Of a DNA stretch of 64,000 bases, positions 46,409 through 54,395 are shown piece by piece. Under the pieces are notes generated by a model. It saw only the letters and a list, made by a program, of their open reading frames with translations, did not search any database and was not told the DNA's origin. The DNA comes from Modestobacter lapidis. GTDB taxonomy: Bacteria; Actinomycetota; Actinomycetes; Mycobacteriales; Geodermatophilaceae. Every line of letters begins with the position of its first letter. Positions within the stretch are counted from its first letter, which is position 1. A program made the position numbers and the translations under genes. Location of the stretch: positions 1 through 64,000 of the forward strand of contig JABAKE010000007.1 in NCBI GenBank assembly GCA_019779905.1, read 5' to 3'.

Positions 46409-47203
46409 GTGACTTCGGCCGAAGCGATGCCGCCGGCGCCCGCCTACGGCAACGTCCCCCAGTACCCGATCGAGTCCGTGGACAACGCCCTGCGAGTGCT
46501 CCTCCTGCTCGGCGAAAGGCCGAAACTGCGGCTCACGGACGTCAGCCAGTACCTGGGTGTGGCTTCCTCGACCGCGCACCGGCTGCTGGCGATGCTGCAG
46601 TACCGCGGCTTCGTCCGACAGGACGCCGCTACCCGCAGCTACGTCCCGGGCCCGACGCTCGACGGCCTGGCGTTCGGTGTGCTCCGCCGGCTGGACGTGC
46701 GTACCCGGGCCCGACCTGTGCTGGAGCGGCTGAACGCCGACCTGCAGGAAACCGTCCACCTCGGCCGGCTCGAGGGCAACGACGTCCACTTCATCGAGTC
46801 CCTGGAGAGCTCACGAGCGCTGCGGGTCGGCGGCCGACTCGGCCTGTCGATGCCCGCACACTGCACGTCGACGGGCAAGGCGCTGCTGGCCGAGCTGTCT
46901 ACGGAGGAGCTGTACCGGCTCTATCCCGAGGAGAAGCTGCCCCCGCTCACGCGAAACTCGATCACCACCCGGACCGCACTGGCCAGGGCGCTGGCCGAGG
47001 TGCGGGCCCACGGTTTCGCCCGGAGCCGGGAGGAGAGCGAGGAAGGCGTTTCGTCGATGGCCGTCGCGCTGCACTCCACGCGGTCCCCACGGCTGGCGGT
47101 CAACGTGTCGGTGCCGGCGAACCGGATGGGCGAGGACATCGAGCAGGCGGTGCTGGGGCGGCTGATGGAGGCCGCGGAGGAGCTCGATCACCTGTTGCTG
47201 TAG
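46409..47203 (+). CDS. phtR: IclR-family transcriptional regulator of the phthalate-type operon
   Basis: The 264-residue protein has an N-terminal winged helix (SVDNALRVLLLLGE, LTDVSQYLGVASSTAHRLLAML) and the IclR effector domain, with MPAHCTSTGKALLAEL and the RSREESEEGVSSMAVAL loop. It should bind an aromatic acid or pathway intermediate. GTG 46409 was chosen because homology starts soon after and the promoter arrangement suggests a leaderless transcript; the longer frame from 46328 would run through the operator. Four matching palindromes between 35 and 46 kb are its probable targets. Confidence 0.92.
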   Translation: MTSAEAMPPAPAYGNVPQYPIESVDNALRVLLLLGERPKLRLTDVSQYLGVASSTAHRLLAMLQYRGFVRQDAATRSYVPGPTLDGLAFGVLRRLDVRTRARPVLERLNADLQETVHLGRLEGNDVHFIESLESSRALRVGGRLGLSMPAHCTSTGKALLAELSTEELYRLYPEEKLPPLTRNSITTRTALARALAEVRAHGFARSREESEEGVSSMAVALHSTRSPRLAVNVSVPANRMGEDIEQAVLGRLMEAAEELDHLLL

Positions 47204-47249
47204 CCCCGGCGCGGCCAGTGCGTGGTGCAGTTCCGCGGCGAGGGGCCCG

Positions 47250-48164
47250 GTGAACCTGCTCGGCGAGCTGCTGGCGGTCGCGTCCCTGCTGCTGTTCAGT
47301 GCCAACGTCCTGCTGGTGGGCCCGGCGACCCGGCGGCTGCCGCGGGACCTCGGGTTCTTGCTGGTACTCGCCAGCAACGTCGGCTTCGCCGCTGTGGTCG
47401 TGCTGGGCCAGTACCTCCTCGGCAATCTGGACGGGTCGCTGGAGTGGGACGCCCTGGGGCTGTTCGCGGCCGGCGGTCTCCTCACGTCCTACCTCGGCCG
47501 CTGGTTCTTCCTACGGGCGGTGACCACGATCGGTCCCACCCGCGCCAGCGCCCTGCAGATCACGAACCCCGTCTTCGCCGCGGTGGCCGCCTGGCTGCTC
47601 CTCGGCGAGGCCTTGCCACCGATCGCCGTCCTGTGCGGGTTCGCCGTGCTGGCCGGCCTGTACCTGACCTCGCGGAGTTCCGGCCGGTCCACCAGGCAGG
47701 CGCCGTCGGATTCCGGAAACCGGTCGATCCCGGTCGCCGAGATCGGGCTCAGCCTGCTGGGGGCAGCCGCCTACGGGCTCGGGAACGTCGCGCGGGGTGC
47801 GGGGGTACGCGACTGGGAGGCGCCGGTCGTGGGCAGCCTCGTGGGGGCGGCGGCGGGTCTACTGGTCTACGGGCTGGTGAACACCGACGTGCGGAAGTTG
47901 GGTAGTGCGCTGCGCGGCGCCGACGCCACGGGCCGGCGCATGTGGCTGCTCGCGGGTGTGCTCACCATCGGTGCCCAGACCTGCTTGATCGCCGCGAGCC
48001 TCTACATCCCCGTGGCCATCGCCGTGGTGATCTCCGCGGCGGTCCCGCTCGTCGTGCTCCCGGTGAGCGTCCTGTTCCTGCGCCGCACCGAGGCCGTCGG
48101 TGTGTCCACCGGGATCGGCGCGCTGTTGATCCTCGCCGGTGTGGCCGGGCTCGTCCTGAGCTGA
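47250..48164 (+). CDS. EamA/DMT-family transporter
   Basis: The 304-residue protein has ten hydrophobic helices with two EamA repeats (ASALQITNPVFAAVAAWLLLGEALP and AIAVVISAAVPLVVLPVSVLFL). It lies 46 bases after the regulator gene and may be part of the same transcript, so it could move an aromatic acid or intermediate. No promoter or operator copy is seen in the gap. Confidence 0.85.
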   Translation: MNLLGELLAVASLLLFSANVLLVGPATRRLPRDLGFLLVLASNVGFAAVVVLGQYLLGNLDGSLEWDALGLFAAGGLLTSYLGRWFFLRAVTTIGPTRASALQITNPVFAAVAAWLLLGEALPPIAVLCGFAVLAGLYLTSRSSGRSTRQAPSDSGNRSIPVAEIGLSLLGAAAYGLGNVARGAGVRDWEAPVVGSLVGAAAGLLVYGLVNTDVRKLGSALRGADATGRRMWLLAGVLTIGAQTCLIAASLYIPVAIAVVISAAVPLVVLPVSVLFLRRTEAVGVSTGIGALLILAGVAGLVLS

Positions 48165-48235
48165 GAGTCCTCCGACTGCTCGGCCTCGCCGTGGTGCTGT
48201 ACGCGAGTGCCGGCCGCGGAGCCAGGAACTTACGG

Positions 48236-48448
48236 TCAGCGGATCTCGGTGGCGAAGCGCTGCAGCACGGTATGGCGAGCCGACGGGCCCTGGGCGCTCT
48301 CGTAGTCGCGGGCCGCCGTCAGGGAGCGGCGGACCATCGTTGCTGTGCCGGCCGCAGTGCGCCGCAGCCGGGACATCGGCGACCAGTTCAGCGAGATGGT
48401 GATGAGCGGAATGGATGAGCCTGGCTGGAATCCGGTGGTGCTCGTCAC
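48236..48448 (-). CDS. small protein of unknown function
   Basis: This 70-residue frame (TSTTGFQPGSSIPLITISLN at the start, then SRLRRTAAGTATMVRRSLT) begins at a GTG preceded by AGGAAAGAG and a TATAGT -10-like hexamer 41 bases upstream. It has no membrane segment, cysteines or known motif. It shows several basic residues in the middle. The palindromic promoter argues that it is a regulated gene rather than a chance frame, but I do not recognise it. Confidence 0.5.
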   Translation of the reverse strand: MTSTTGFQPGSSIPLITISLNWSPMSRLRRTAAGTATMVRRSLTAARDYESAQGPSARHTVLQRFATEIR

Positions 48449-48484
48449 GGTGTTCTCTTTCCTGCTCGGTGAAGCTTTCCCTTT

Positions 48485-48499
48485 CCAACTATAGGTTGG
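48485..48499. promoter_or_regulatory. palindromic operator/promoter of the 70-residue gene
   Basis: CCAAC-TATAG-GTTGG is a perfect palindrome in which the minus-strand TATAGT can serve as -10. Transcription would start about 33 bases before the GTG at 48448. A repressor bound here would cover the promoter. Confidence 0.55.
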
Positions 48500-48529
48500 C
48501 AAGAAGGGCCGGGAGCGGCGTATCGCCAT

Positions 48530-49084
48530 TCGGCGATGTGAGTACGACCACGAATCGTCACCCTGTCATTACCTGGCTCACATTCCCGACGCGAGGTGAC
48601 GTCAGGAGCGGGTTGCCTCACTTCGATCGTCCGCCCGGGAGGGTGGCCGGGTTAGCGGCAGGAGAAGTCCGTGCTGGTCGGGGGAGGCGAGCGTGGTGTG
48701 GGGCACGCCACGCACAGTGCCGGAGATCGGCCGTTCCACGGACAGATCCCACCCGTGCGCGGCGGGCCCCCGACCCGTCAGCCTGGAATGGTCCGGGAGA
48801 TTGCCGCGGTGGGAATGGATCGACCATCCGAACGTGGAAGTGGATGCGTCCCGAGCCGGGGAAGGAGTGGGCGTCGCCACCATCAGCCGCGTGGCGCGAC
48901 CCATTCCGATGGCCATTCTGATGCCCGTACCGGACCGGGTTCTCGTGCGCCGGCAGTTGGCGCGCGCAGCCACCCGGCTACCTGCCAGAGGGTGCGCCCG
49001 GGAGCAGGGGAATGGCGCGACCCGGCGCCGTCGATGCGGATGCCGCGGTGCTCGGGAGGGCGGGCGCGTTCGCCGGGCGGGTGG
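48530..49084. other. 555-base intergenic region without a convincing gene
   Basis: No frame here has both a ribosome-binding site and gene-like composition. A minus-strand frame (48602-48973, 123 codons) uses non-GC3 codons and low-complexity content and is probably chance or a decayed gene. The region separates the two catabolic islands. Confidence 0.5.
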
Positions 49085-50665
49085 TCAGGTGCGCCCGGTG
49101 ACCGTCCGTAGCACGTGGCCCGGGTCCGCCGGGGCCACGTCGCCGGTCCAGACCACGTACTGGTCGGGCCGCACGAGGACCAGGCGCGCCCCGTAGGCCG
49201 CCCGCTCTCCGGCGGCGGTGTCCCGGACGACGGTCAACGGGACACCGGCCACCTCGGCCGACTCCCGGAAGGCCTCCACGGCGGAGCTCTCCGCGTCGAA
49301 AGCGAGCAGGGTGAACCCTGTGCCGAGCTCCTCGAAGACGTTGCTGCCCCAGGACAGCGGCTGTGGCGGCAGATGGTGCCCGGCCTGGGCCGTGAAGGTG
49401 TGCTCACCGTGGGCGCTGATGACACCGCCTGGCGGGCCCAGCACGACCGGGGACCCCTCGTACCGGGGTTCGAAGTTCCGCAGCCGCTTGCCGAAGCCCT
49501 TCGCGGCCTCCTCGAACCGGCGCTCGAACTCCGCCCGGTCCACCGAGGGGCTGTACTGCTCGAGGAAGGCCCGGTCGTCCCGGATCCAGCCGCCGATGAT
49601 GTCCTCGCCGACGTCGCGGAAGATCGCCTGCCGCTCGACGCTGTAGGAGTCGAGCAGCGCGTCCCCGCCCCAGCCCGCCAGCACCGCGGCCAGCTTCCAG
49701 CTGAGGTTGACCGCGTCCTCGAGTCCGTTGTTGAGGCCGAAGCCCCCGTAGGGCGGGTGGGTGTGCGCGGCGTCCCCGGCGATGAACGCCCGGCCCGAGC
49801 GGTACACGTCGGCGACCTGCACGCGCAGGTCCCAGAAGCCCACGTGGTCGATCTCGCAGTCGAAGGCGAACCCGGCGGCCTGGTGGAGCAGGCCGGCGAA
49901 GTCGAAGTTCTCCACGGTGCTCCCGGCGGGCACCGGTGCGTGGAAGAAGAACTCCTCACCCACGTCGACACGGCCGAAGAACTTCCAGTAACCCTTGAGG
50001 TCCGGGTGCATGACGCGGTAGGTCGACCGGTCCGGGAACCGCTTGAGCGCCTCGTGCAGCTCGGGGGACCGGAACACGACCAGCGCGACCAGCTCGTCGA
50101 AGTCGGTGCCGCTGCGGGCGATGTCGGCCTGCTCCCGGACCAGTGAGTGGCCGCCGTCGCAGCCGACGACGAATTCGCCCTCCAGCTCCTCCTGGACGCC
50201 GTCCTTCTCCATGACCACCCGGACACCGTCCGGGTCCTGCTCGACGCTGATGGCCTTCCAGCCGACGTGCATGTCCACGTTCGGGAGGTCGGCCAGCCGC
50301 TGCCGCAGCACCGCCTCGGTGCGGTACTGCGGCAGCCGCTCGTTCGCCTGGAAGTAGAATGGGGCGACGAGCTCGCGGGCCGGGGGCGCGTGCCAGAAGT
50401 CGCTCAGCAGGTTCTCGTAGATCGTGACCTGGCCGATGGGGTGACCGGTCGGCATGGCCCGCGCCGCGCGCAGCTCGTCCACGAGGCCCCAGGACCAGAA
50501 GTGCTCGACCGTCCGCTGGGATAGGCCCTGGCCTTTCGGAATGCTCGACAGCTGGGGCCGCCGCTCGATCACCGCACACGACACCCCGCGGAGCCCCAGG
50601 TCGAGGGCGAGCCCCACGCCCACCGGACCTCCACCGACGATGACGACCTGGTGCCGTGGGGTCAT
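49085..50665 (-). CDS. FAD-dependent aromatic hydroxylase (MhpA/phenol hydroxylase-like)
   Basis: The 526-residue group A flavin monooxygenase has VVIVGGGPVGVGLALDLGLRG (FAD dinucleotide site), the VVGCDGGHSLVRE motif binding FAD and NAD(P)H, and RAFIAGDAAHTHPPYGGFGLNNGLEDAVNLSWKLA. A C-terminal thioredoxin-like extension follows, as in MhpA. It hydroxylates a phenolic acid ortho to an existing hydroxyl. ATG 50665 is preferred over ATG 50671 because GAGG is better spaced. A FadR-like operator lies 56 bases upstream, linking it to the second aromatic island. Confidence 0.92.
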   Translation of the reverse strand: MTPRHQVVIVGGGPVGVGLALDLGLRGVSCAVIERRPQLSSIPKGQGLSQRTVEHFWSWGLVDELRAARAMPTGHPIGQVTIYENLLSDFWHAPPARELVAPFYFQANERLPQYRTEAVLRQRLADLPNVDMHVGWKAISVEQDPDGVRVVMEKDGVQEELEGEFVVGCDGGHSLVREQADIARSGTDFDELVALVVFRSPELHEALKRFPDRSTYRVMHPDLKGYWKFFGRVDVGEEFFFHAPVPAGSTVENFDFAGLLHQAAGFAFDCEIDHVGFWDLRVQVADVYRSGRAFIAGDAAHTHPPYGGFGLNNGLEDAVNLSWKLAAVLAGWGGDALLDSYSVERQAIFRDVGEDIIGGWIRDDRAFLEQYSPSVDRAEFERRFEEAAKGFGKRLRNFEPRYEGSPVVLGPPGGVISAHGEHTFTAQAGHHLPPQPLSWGSNVFEELGTGFTLLAFDAESSAVEAFRESAEVAGVPLTVVRDTAAGERAAYGARLVLVRPDQYVVWTGDVAPADPGHVLRTVTGRT

Positions 50666-50720
50666 GACCATCCTCGTGAACTCGACCGGACGAAACGGCC
50701 GCGGGGGTAGCGGCAGCTAA

Positions 50721-50731
50721 TGGTATGACCA
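50721..50731. promoter_or_regulatory. GntR/FadR-like operator (flavin hydroxylase promoter)
   Basis: Read toward the hydroxylase gene it is TGGT-CAT-ACCA followed by TTAGC. It fits the FadR-type consensus TNGTNNNACNA perfectly. The adjacent CATTAG may be part of the promoter -10 region. Confidence 0.75.
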
Positions 50732-50858
50732 AGACTAGTGGAGTGACCTGGAGCGAGCGAGTGACCGGACGTCCGCGCCCCCGATGGCGCCCGGGCGTCG
50801 GCGCCTGGCCCGGCCGTCCGCCGGTGACCGGGCGGGCAGGGCAGGGCAGGACGGGATC

Positions 50859-51245
50859 GTGACCAGGGCGCTGCGCGAGGGCGACCCGGTCGTCGGGATC
50901 GTGTCCCCGGGGGAGATGGGCGGCGCGCTCGGTGCAGCCCTGGGTCGGGGTGGCGCGCGGGTGGTCGCCACCACGACCGGGCGCAGCGGACGGCACCGTG
51001 GAACTGACCGGGCGGGCTGGGCTCGACCTTGTGGACGACCTCGACGAGGTCGTCCGGCGATCGTCGGTGCTGCTGTCGGTGGTCCCACCTCAGCACGCCC
51101 GCGCCGTCGCCGAGGATCTGGTGGCCCGGGCGCGACGGCTCGGCGTCCGCCCGACCCTGGTCGACCTCAACGCGGTGACCCCGGCCGAGGTGTCGGGCAT
51201 CGCAGCGCTCGCCCGCGACGCGCAGATGGATGTCGTCGACGGGTG
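50859..51245 (+). pseudogene. broken NAD-binding 6-phosphogluconate dehydrogenase-like gene
   Basis: The GTG at 50859 opens a Rossmann start (PVVGIVSPGEMGGALGAALG, then ARVVATTTGRS). Near 50985-50995 homology shifts by one frame into ELTGRAGLDLVDDLDEVV, SVLLSVVPPQHARAVAEDL and LVDLNAVTPAEVSGIA. These pieces together form the first 125 or so residues of a 6PGDH-like/DUF1932 dehydrogenase. The C-terminal helical domain is missing: at about 51245 the sequence runs straight into a EutA-like fragment. One frameshift and a deletion mark it as dead. Confidence 0.8.
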
Positions 51246-52211
51246 CTGGACCGGGGCCGGGTCGTGGCTACCGCAGCGGTGCACGTGGGTGGCCGGCTCC
51301 AGGTCGTGGACGAGGCCGGGAGGATCGTCCGGCTCGACCCGGCCGGCAGTGGGCACGCCGCCCGGGCCGGCTACGCGTGGGAGCTGGGTGACACCGCCAC
51401 CGAGGAGGAGTTGACGCAGGTCGCGGAGACGATGGCCGACGCGCTCGTGGCCGCGGTCACCGGCGACCCGCCGCCCGCGGACGTGCTCTCCCTGTACCTG
51501 ACCGATCCGCTCGTCGAGGTCGGCCCCATTGACGGTGTCATGTTCTCCGGTGGTGTGGCCGAGTACGTCTACGACCGCGAGACCGAGCGGTTCGGCGACC
51601 TCGGCCGGCCGCTCGGCCGGGCGATCCGGGCCCGGGTCGACTCCGGTGCGCTGCCATACCCACTACTGCCGGCGGGCGAGTGCATCCGCGCGACCGCCCT
51701 GGGAGCGTCCGAGTACAGCGTCCAGCTGAGCGGCAACACCGGCTGCATCTCCGACCCGGACGCACTGCTGCCGCGGCGCAACCTGCAGGTGCTCCGGCCC
51801 AGCTACGAACTCGGGGACACCGTGGACCCGGTCACGGTGGCCACGGCCATCCGGCGCCACCTCGTCGCCCTGGACGCCGCCCACGCCGACGCCGACATCG
51901 CGCTCGCGATGTCGTGGACCGGGCTGCCCAGTCACGCCCGGCTGCTCGCCTTCGCCCAGGGGGTCCGCGACGGTCTGGCCGAACGGATCGCGCTGGGCAA
52001 GCCGGTCTACGTGATGCTGGACGGCGACGTCGCGATGACCCTGGGCCGGCTCCTGCGACAGGAGCTCGGCGTGCTCACCGGCCTGCTGGTCGTCGACGGG
52101 CTCGCCCTGCGCGACTTCGACTGGATCGACATCGGCCGGATGCGATACCCGTCGAACACCGTGCCCGTGACGATCAAGTCCCTCGTCTTCAGCCAGAGCC
52201 CCGGAGTCTGA
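51243..52211 (+). pseudogene. 5'-truncated EutA-like (ethanolamine ammonia-lyase reactivase) gene
   Basis: The open frame encodes 322 residues from a fortuitous GTG at 51243. It matches the C-terminal two-thirds of EutA: GRVVATAAVHVGGRL, GYAWELGDTATEEEL, DGVMFSGGVAEYVYDRE, EYSVQLSGNTG and ALAMSWTGLPSHARLLAF. The N-terminal ATPase lobe, about 150 residues or more, is absent. No ribosome-binding site precedes the GTG. A single deletion fusing it to the 6PGDH remnant explains both. The frame itself is intact, so the loss may be recent. Confidence 0.8.
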
Positions 52212-52260
52212 CCCGGCGCGGCGGTCGCCCACTCCCCGAGCCGGGCAGGGCGCCCCCGGA

Positions 52261-53034
52261 TCAGTCGTGCGCGACGGCCGTCGCCCCGACGCGGTCGGCG
52301 GTCCGGCGGAGGTGCGTGTTCATCAGCGCGGTCGCTGCCTCGACATCCCGCTGCGTGATGGCACCGACCAGGGCGCGGTGTTCCTCCACGCCGTGCCGGC
52401 CATGCGCCGGTGCTGCTTCGCGTGCGCGCTCGAGCGATCGGAGCAACGGGGCGTGCAGCGACTCGACGAACATGGTGACCGCACGGTTGTGCGCCGAGCC
52501 CGCGAACCGCGTGTGCCATTCGGCGGACAGTTCGAGCGGGTAGGCCTCGGACGTCAGTGCGGCATCGCTGCGGTCGCAGATGTCGTACAGCGCAGCGATA
52601 TCCTCCTCGGTCGCACGCTCGCACACCAGCGGGACGACCCCGAGTTCGAACACCATGCGCGCCTCGGTGACCTCCACGGCGGTGATCGACGCCAGCGAGA
52701 TCAGGTCGACGATGCCCTCGCCGACGAGACGGCTGCTCGGTGCCGTCACGAAGGCCCCGCCCCGCGCACCGACGCGGATCTCGACCAATCCGTTGGCCTC
52801 GAGGACGCGCAGTGCCTCGCGGACGGTCACCCGGCTCACGCCGAACCGCTCGCACAGCTCCCGCTCGGAGGGCAGCCGGTCCCCGGCGACGAGCCGGCCC
52901 TGCCGGATCAGCAGCCGCACCTGGTCGACGATCACCTCGGAGATGCGCCCGATGCTGACGCGGCTCAGCAGGTCGCCGGTGCCCGCAGTTGCGACTCCGT
53001 GTGCAGCAGCGGGAGGCGTTCCTGGCATGGTCAC
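52261..53034 (-). CDS. GntR-family (FCD) regulator of the second aromatic island
   Basis: The 257-residue protein has an N-terminal GntR winged helix (IVDQVRLLIRQGRLVAGDRLPSERELCERFGVSRVTVREALRVLEANGLV) followed by an all-helical FCD ligand domain (SAEWHTRFAGSAHN and EEHRALVGAITQRDVEAA). It likely represses until an aromatic acid binds. The GTG at 53034 lies six bases after a TAGGAT -10 hexamer, which implies a leaderless, self-regulated transcript. Similar operators occur before the hydroxylase, ferredoxin, Rieske and dehydrogenase genes. Confidence 0.92.
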   Translation of the reverse strand: MTMPGTPPAAAHGVATAGTGDLLSRVSIGRISEVIVDQVRLLIRQGRLVAGDRLPSERELCERFGVSRVTVREALRVLEANGLVEIRVGARGGAFVTAPSSRLVGEGIVDLISLASITAVEVTEARMVFELGVVPLVCERATEEDIAALYDICDRSDAALTSEAYPLELSAEWHTRFAGSAHNRAVTMFVESLHAPLLRSLERAREAAPAHGRHGVEEHRALVGAITQRDVEAATALMNTHLRRTADRVGATAVAHD

Positions 53035-53046
53035 CCGGTCATCCTA

Positions 53047-53057
53047 AGGTCAGACCA
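53047..53057. promoter_or_regulatory. GntR/FadR-like operator (own promoter)
   Basis: On the minus strand TGGT-CTG-ACCT is followed directly by TAGGAT, six bases from the GTG start. One base departs from TGGTNNNACCA. The overlap with the -10 element predicts tight autorepression. Confidence 0.7.
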
Positions 53058-53127
53058 CGGCGTACGGGCGCTATGTCCCGCATGGCGGAAGCTCGATCGG
53101 CAGAGCCGGATCCCGGTGGGGCATCAT

Positions 53128-53871
53128 CTAGCGCCCCTGGTCGGCGACCTCGGCCGCCGCGGTGGCCGCGGCCTCCGGTTCCAGGTACTCGCCGCCGCGT
53201 CTGCGCGGGTCGAGTCCGGGGCCCAGCTCGTAGCGCAGGGGCATGCCGGTGGGGATGTTCAGCTCCAGGACCTCGTCGGCGGACAACTCGTCCACGTGGG
53301 CCACCAGGGCCCGCAGCGAGTTGGAGTGCGCTGTGACGAGCACCGTGCGCCCGGCCCGAAGATCCGGGGCGATGGCGTCCAGCCAGTAGGGCAGCAGCCG
53401 GTTCTGGACGTCGCGGAGGCTCTCCGTCCGCGGGCGGAGTTCGTGGTCGACGATCCCGTAGCGGGGGTCCGTCGTCACGTCCCACTGGCTGCCGGGCTCG
53501 ATCGGGGGCGGCTTCAGGTCGTAGGACCGCCGCCACTGCTGGAACAACTCGTCGCCATAGCGCCTCCGGGCGGTTCTCCGGTCCATGCCCTGCAGTGCGC
53601 CGTAGTGCCGCTCGTTGAGCCGCCAGGTGCGGTGTGCCGGGATGTCCTCCCGGCCGGCTGCCGCCAGTGCCAGCATGCCGGTGCGCACCGCGCGGGTCAG
53701 CATCGAGGTGTGCAGCACGGCGGGCAGGACGCCGGCGGAGCGCAGGAGTGCGCCGCTGCGCCGCGCCTGCTCGACCCCTCGGGACGTGAGCTCGACGTCC
53801 ACCCAGCCGGTGAAGAGGTTGCGGGAATTCCACTCGCTCTCACCGTGGCGGAGGAGTACCAGCGTCGGCAC
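53128..53871 (-). CDS. 2,3-bisphosphoglycerate-dependent phosphoglycerate mutase family protein
   Basis: The 247-residue protein has the [29 protein letters not shown] phospho-histidine motif, [14 protein letters not shown], and [12 protein letters not shown] with the second catalytic histidine. That is the GpmA pattern, although [12 protein letters not shown] carries Ser where GpmA has Gly-Asn. A glycolytic paralogue embedded in an aromatic island is odd. It may be a second mutase for growth through pyruvate, or have another phosphatase substrate. GTG 53871 is the start. It diverges from the ferredoxin gene across a GntR-type site. Confidence 0.9.
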   Translation of the reverse strand: MPTLVLLRHGESEWNSRNLFTGWVDVELTSRGVEQARRSGALLRSAGVLPAVLHTSMLTRAVRTGMLALAAAGREDIPAHRTWRLNERHYGALQGMDRRTARRRYGDELFQQWRRSYDLKPPPIEPGSQWDVTTDPRYGIVDHELRPRTESLRDVQNRLLPYWLDAIAPDLRAGRTVLVTAHSNSLRALVAHVDELSADEVLELNIPTGMPLRYELGPGLDPRRRGGEYLEPEAAATAAAEVADQGR

Positions 53872-53901
53872 GCGCAGACCCTAGCGGCCGGGAAGGGCAT
53901 G

Positions 53902-53920
53902 TGGTCAAATGGACTAACCA
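53902..53920. promoter_or_regulatory. GntR/FadR-like operator (phosphoglycerate mutase/ferredoxin promoter)
   Basis: TGGTCAAATGGACTAACCA contains a TGGTC half-site and the imperfect palindrome TGGACTAACCA (53910-53920), one essential base away from TGGTNNNACCA on the opposite strand. It lies between the divergent mutase and ferredoxin genes. Confidence 0.6.
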
Positions 53921-53973
53921 AAAGCGCTCGCTGATGCCGCAGCGGGTCCGTCGCCGGAGAGGACTCGAGAACC

Positions 53974-54297
53974 GTGCCAAAGGTGATCTATGTGGGCGAC
54001 GCCGGCCAGGAGCACGCCGTCGACGCGGTGCCGGGCGAGTCGGTCATGGTGACGGCGGTGAAGAACGGTGTTCCCGGAATCATCGGCGAGTGCGGGGGAA
54101 ACGCGTCCTGCGCGACCTGCCACGTGTGGGTCCGGGACGAGTTCCTGCCCCTCGTCGGACACCCTGACGACATGGAGGAGGACCTCCTCGACATGGCGGT
54201 TTCCGAGCGGCGTGAGGGGAGCCGACTGTCCTGTCAGATCCGCGTCGCCGCAGAACTCGACGGACTGACGGTCGACGTCCCCCCGGAGCAGCCCTGA
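53974..54297 (+). CDS. 2Fe-2S ferredoxin (adrenodoxin type)
   Basis: The 107-residue protein has the cluster pattern Cys40, Cys46, Cys49 and Cys87 (CGGNASCATCHVW, then LSCQI), typical of adrenodoxin/putidaredoxin-like ferredoxins. It is placed 98 bases before the Rieske oxygenase gene and is likely its electron donor. No matching reductase is nearby. GTG 53974 follows GGAGAGGACTCGAG. Confidence 0.93.
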   Translation: MPKVIYVGDAGQEHAVDAVPGESVMVTAVKNGVPGIIGECGGNASCATCHVWVRDEFLPLVGHPDDMEEDLLDMAVSERREGSRLSCQIRVAAELDGLTVDVPPEQP

Positions 54298-54328
54298 CCG
54301 TCCCTCGCGGTTGACGCCAGACCTGCTA

Positions 54329-54339
54329 AGGAATGACCA
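54329..54339. promoter_or_regulatory. weak GntR/FadR-like operator (Rieske oxygenase promoter)
   Basis: AGGAATGACCA has an intact right half-site followed by TTAG, giving the same ACCATTAGC string found at the hydroxylase promoter. The left half is degenerate (two mismatches). Confidence 0.5.
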
Positions 54340-54395
54340 TTAGCCCTACCCGCTGATGCCGGTGCCGGCGGCGGGGCCGGACAGAGGAGACGCTC

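Noticed and set aside
48602-48973. 123-codon minus-strand frame in the gap between the two islands
   Set aside because: It lacks a ribosome-binding site, uses codons without GC3 preference and shows no motif; recorded as intergenic.
50784-52211. Single 475-codon gene covering the EutA region
   Set aside because: Residues between about 45 and 150 are Arg/Gly-rich nonsense in this frame, while the neighbouring frame carries dehydrogenase homology; a fused pseudogene explains it better.
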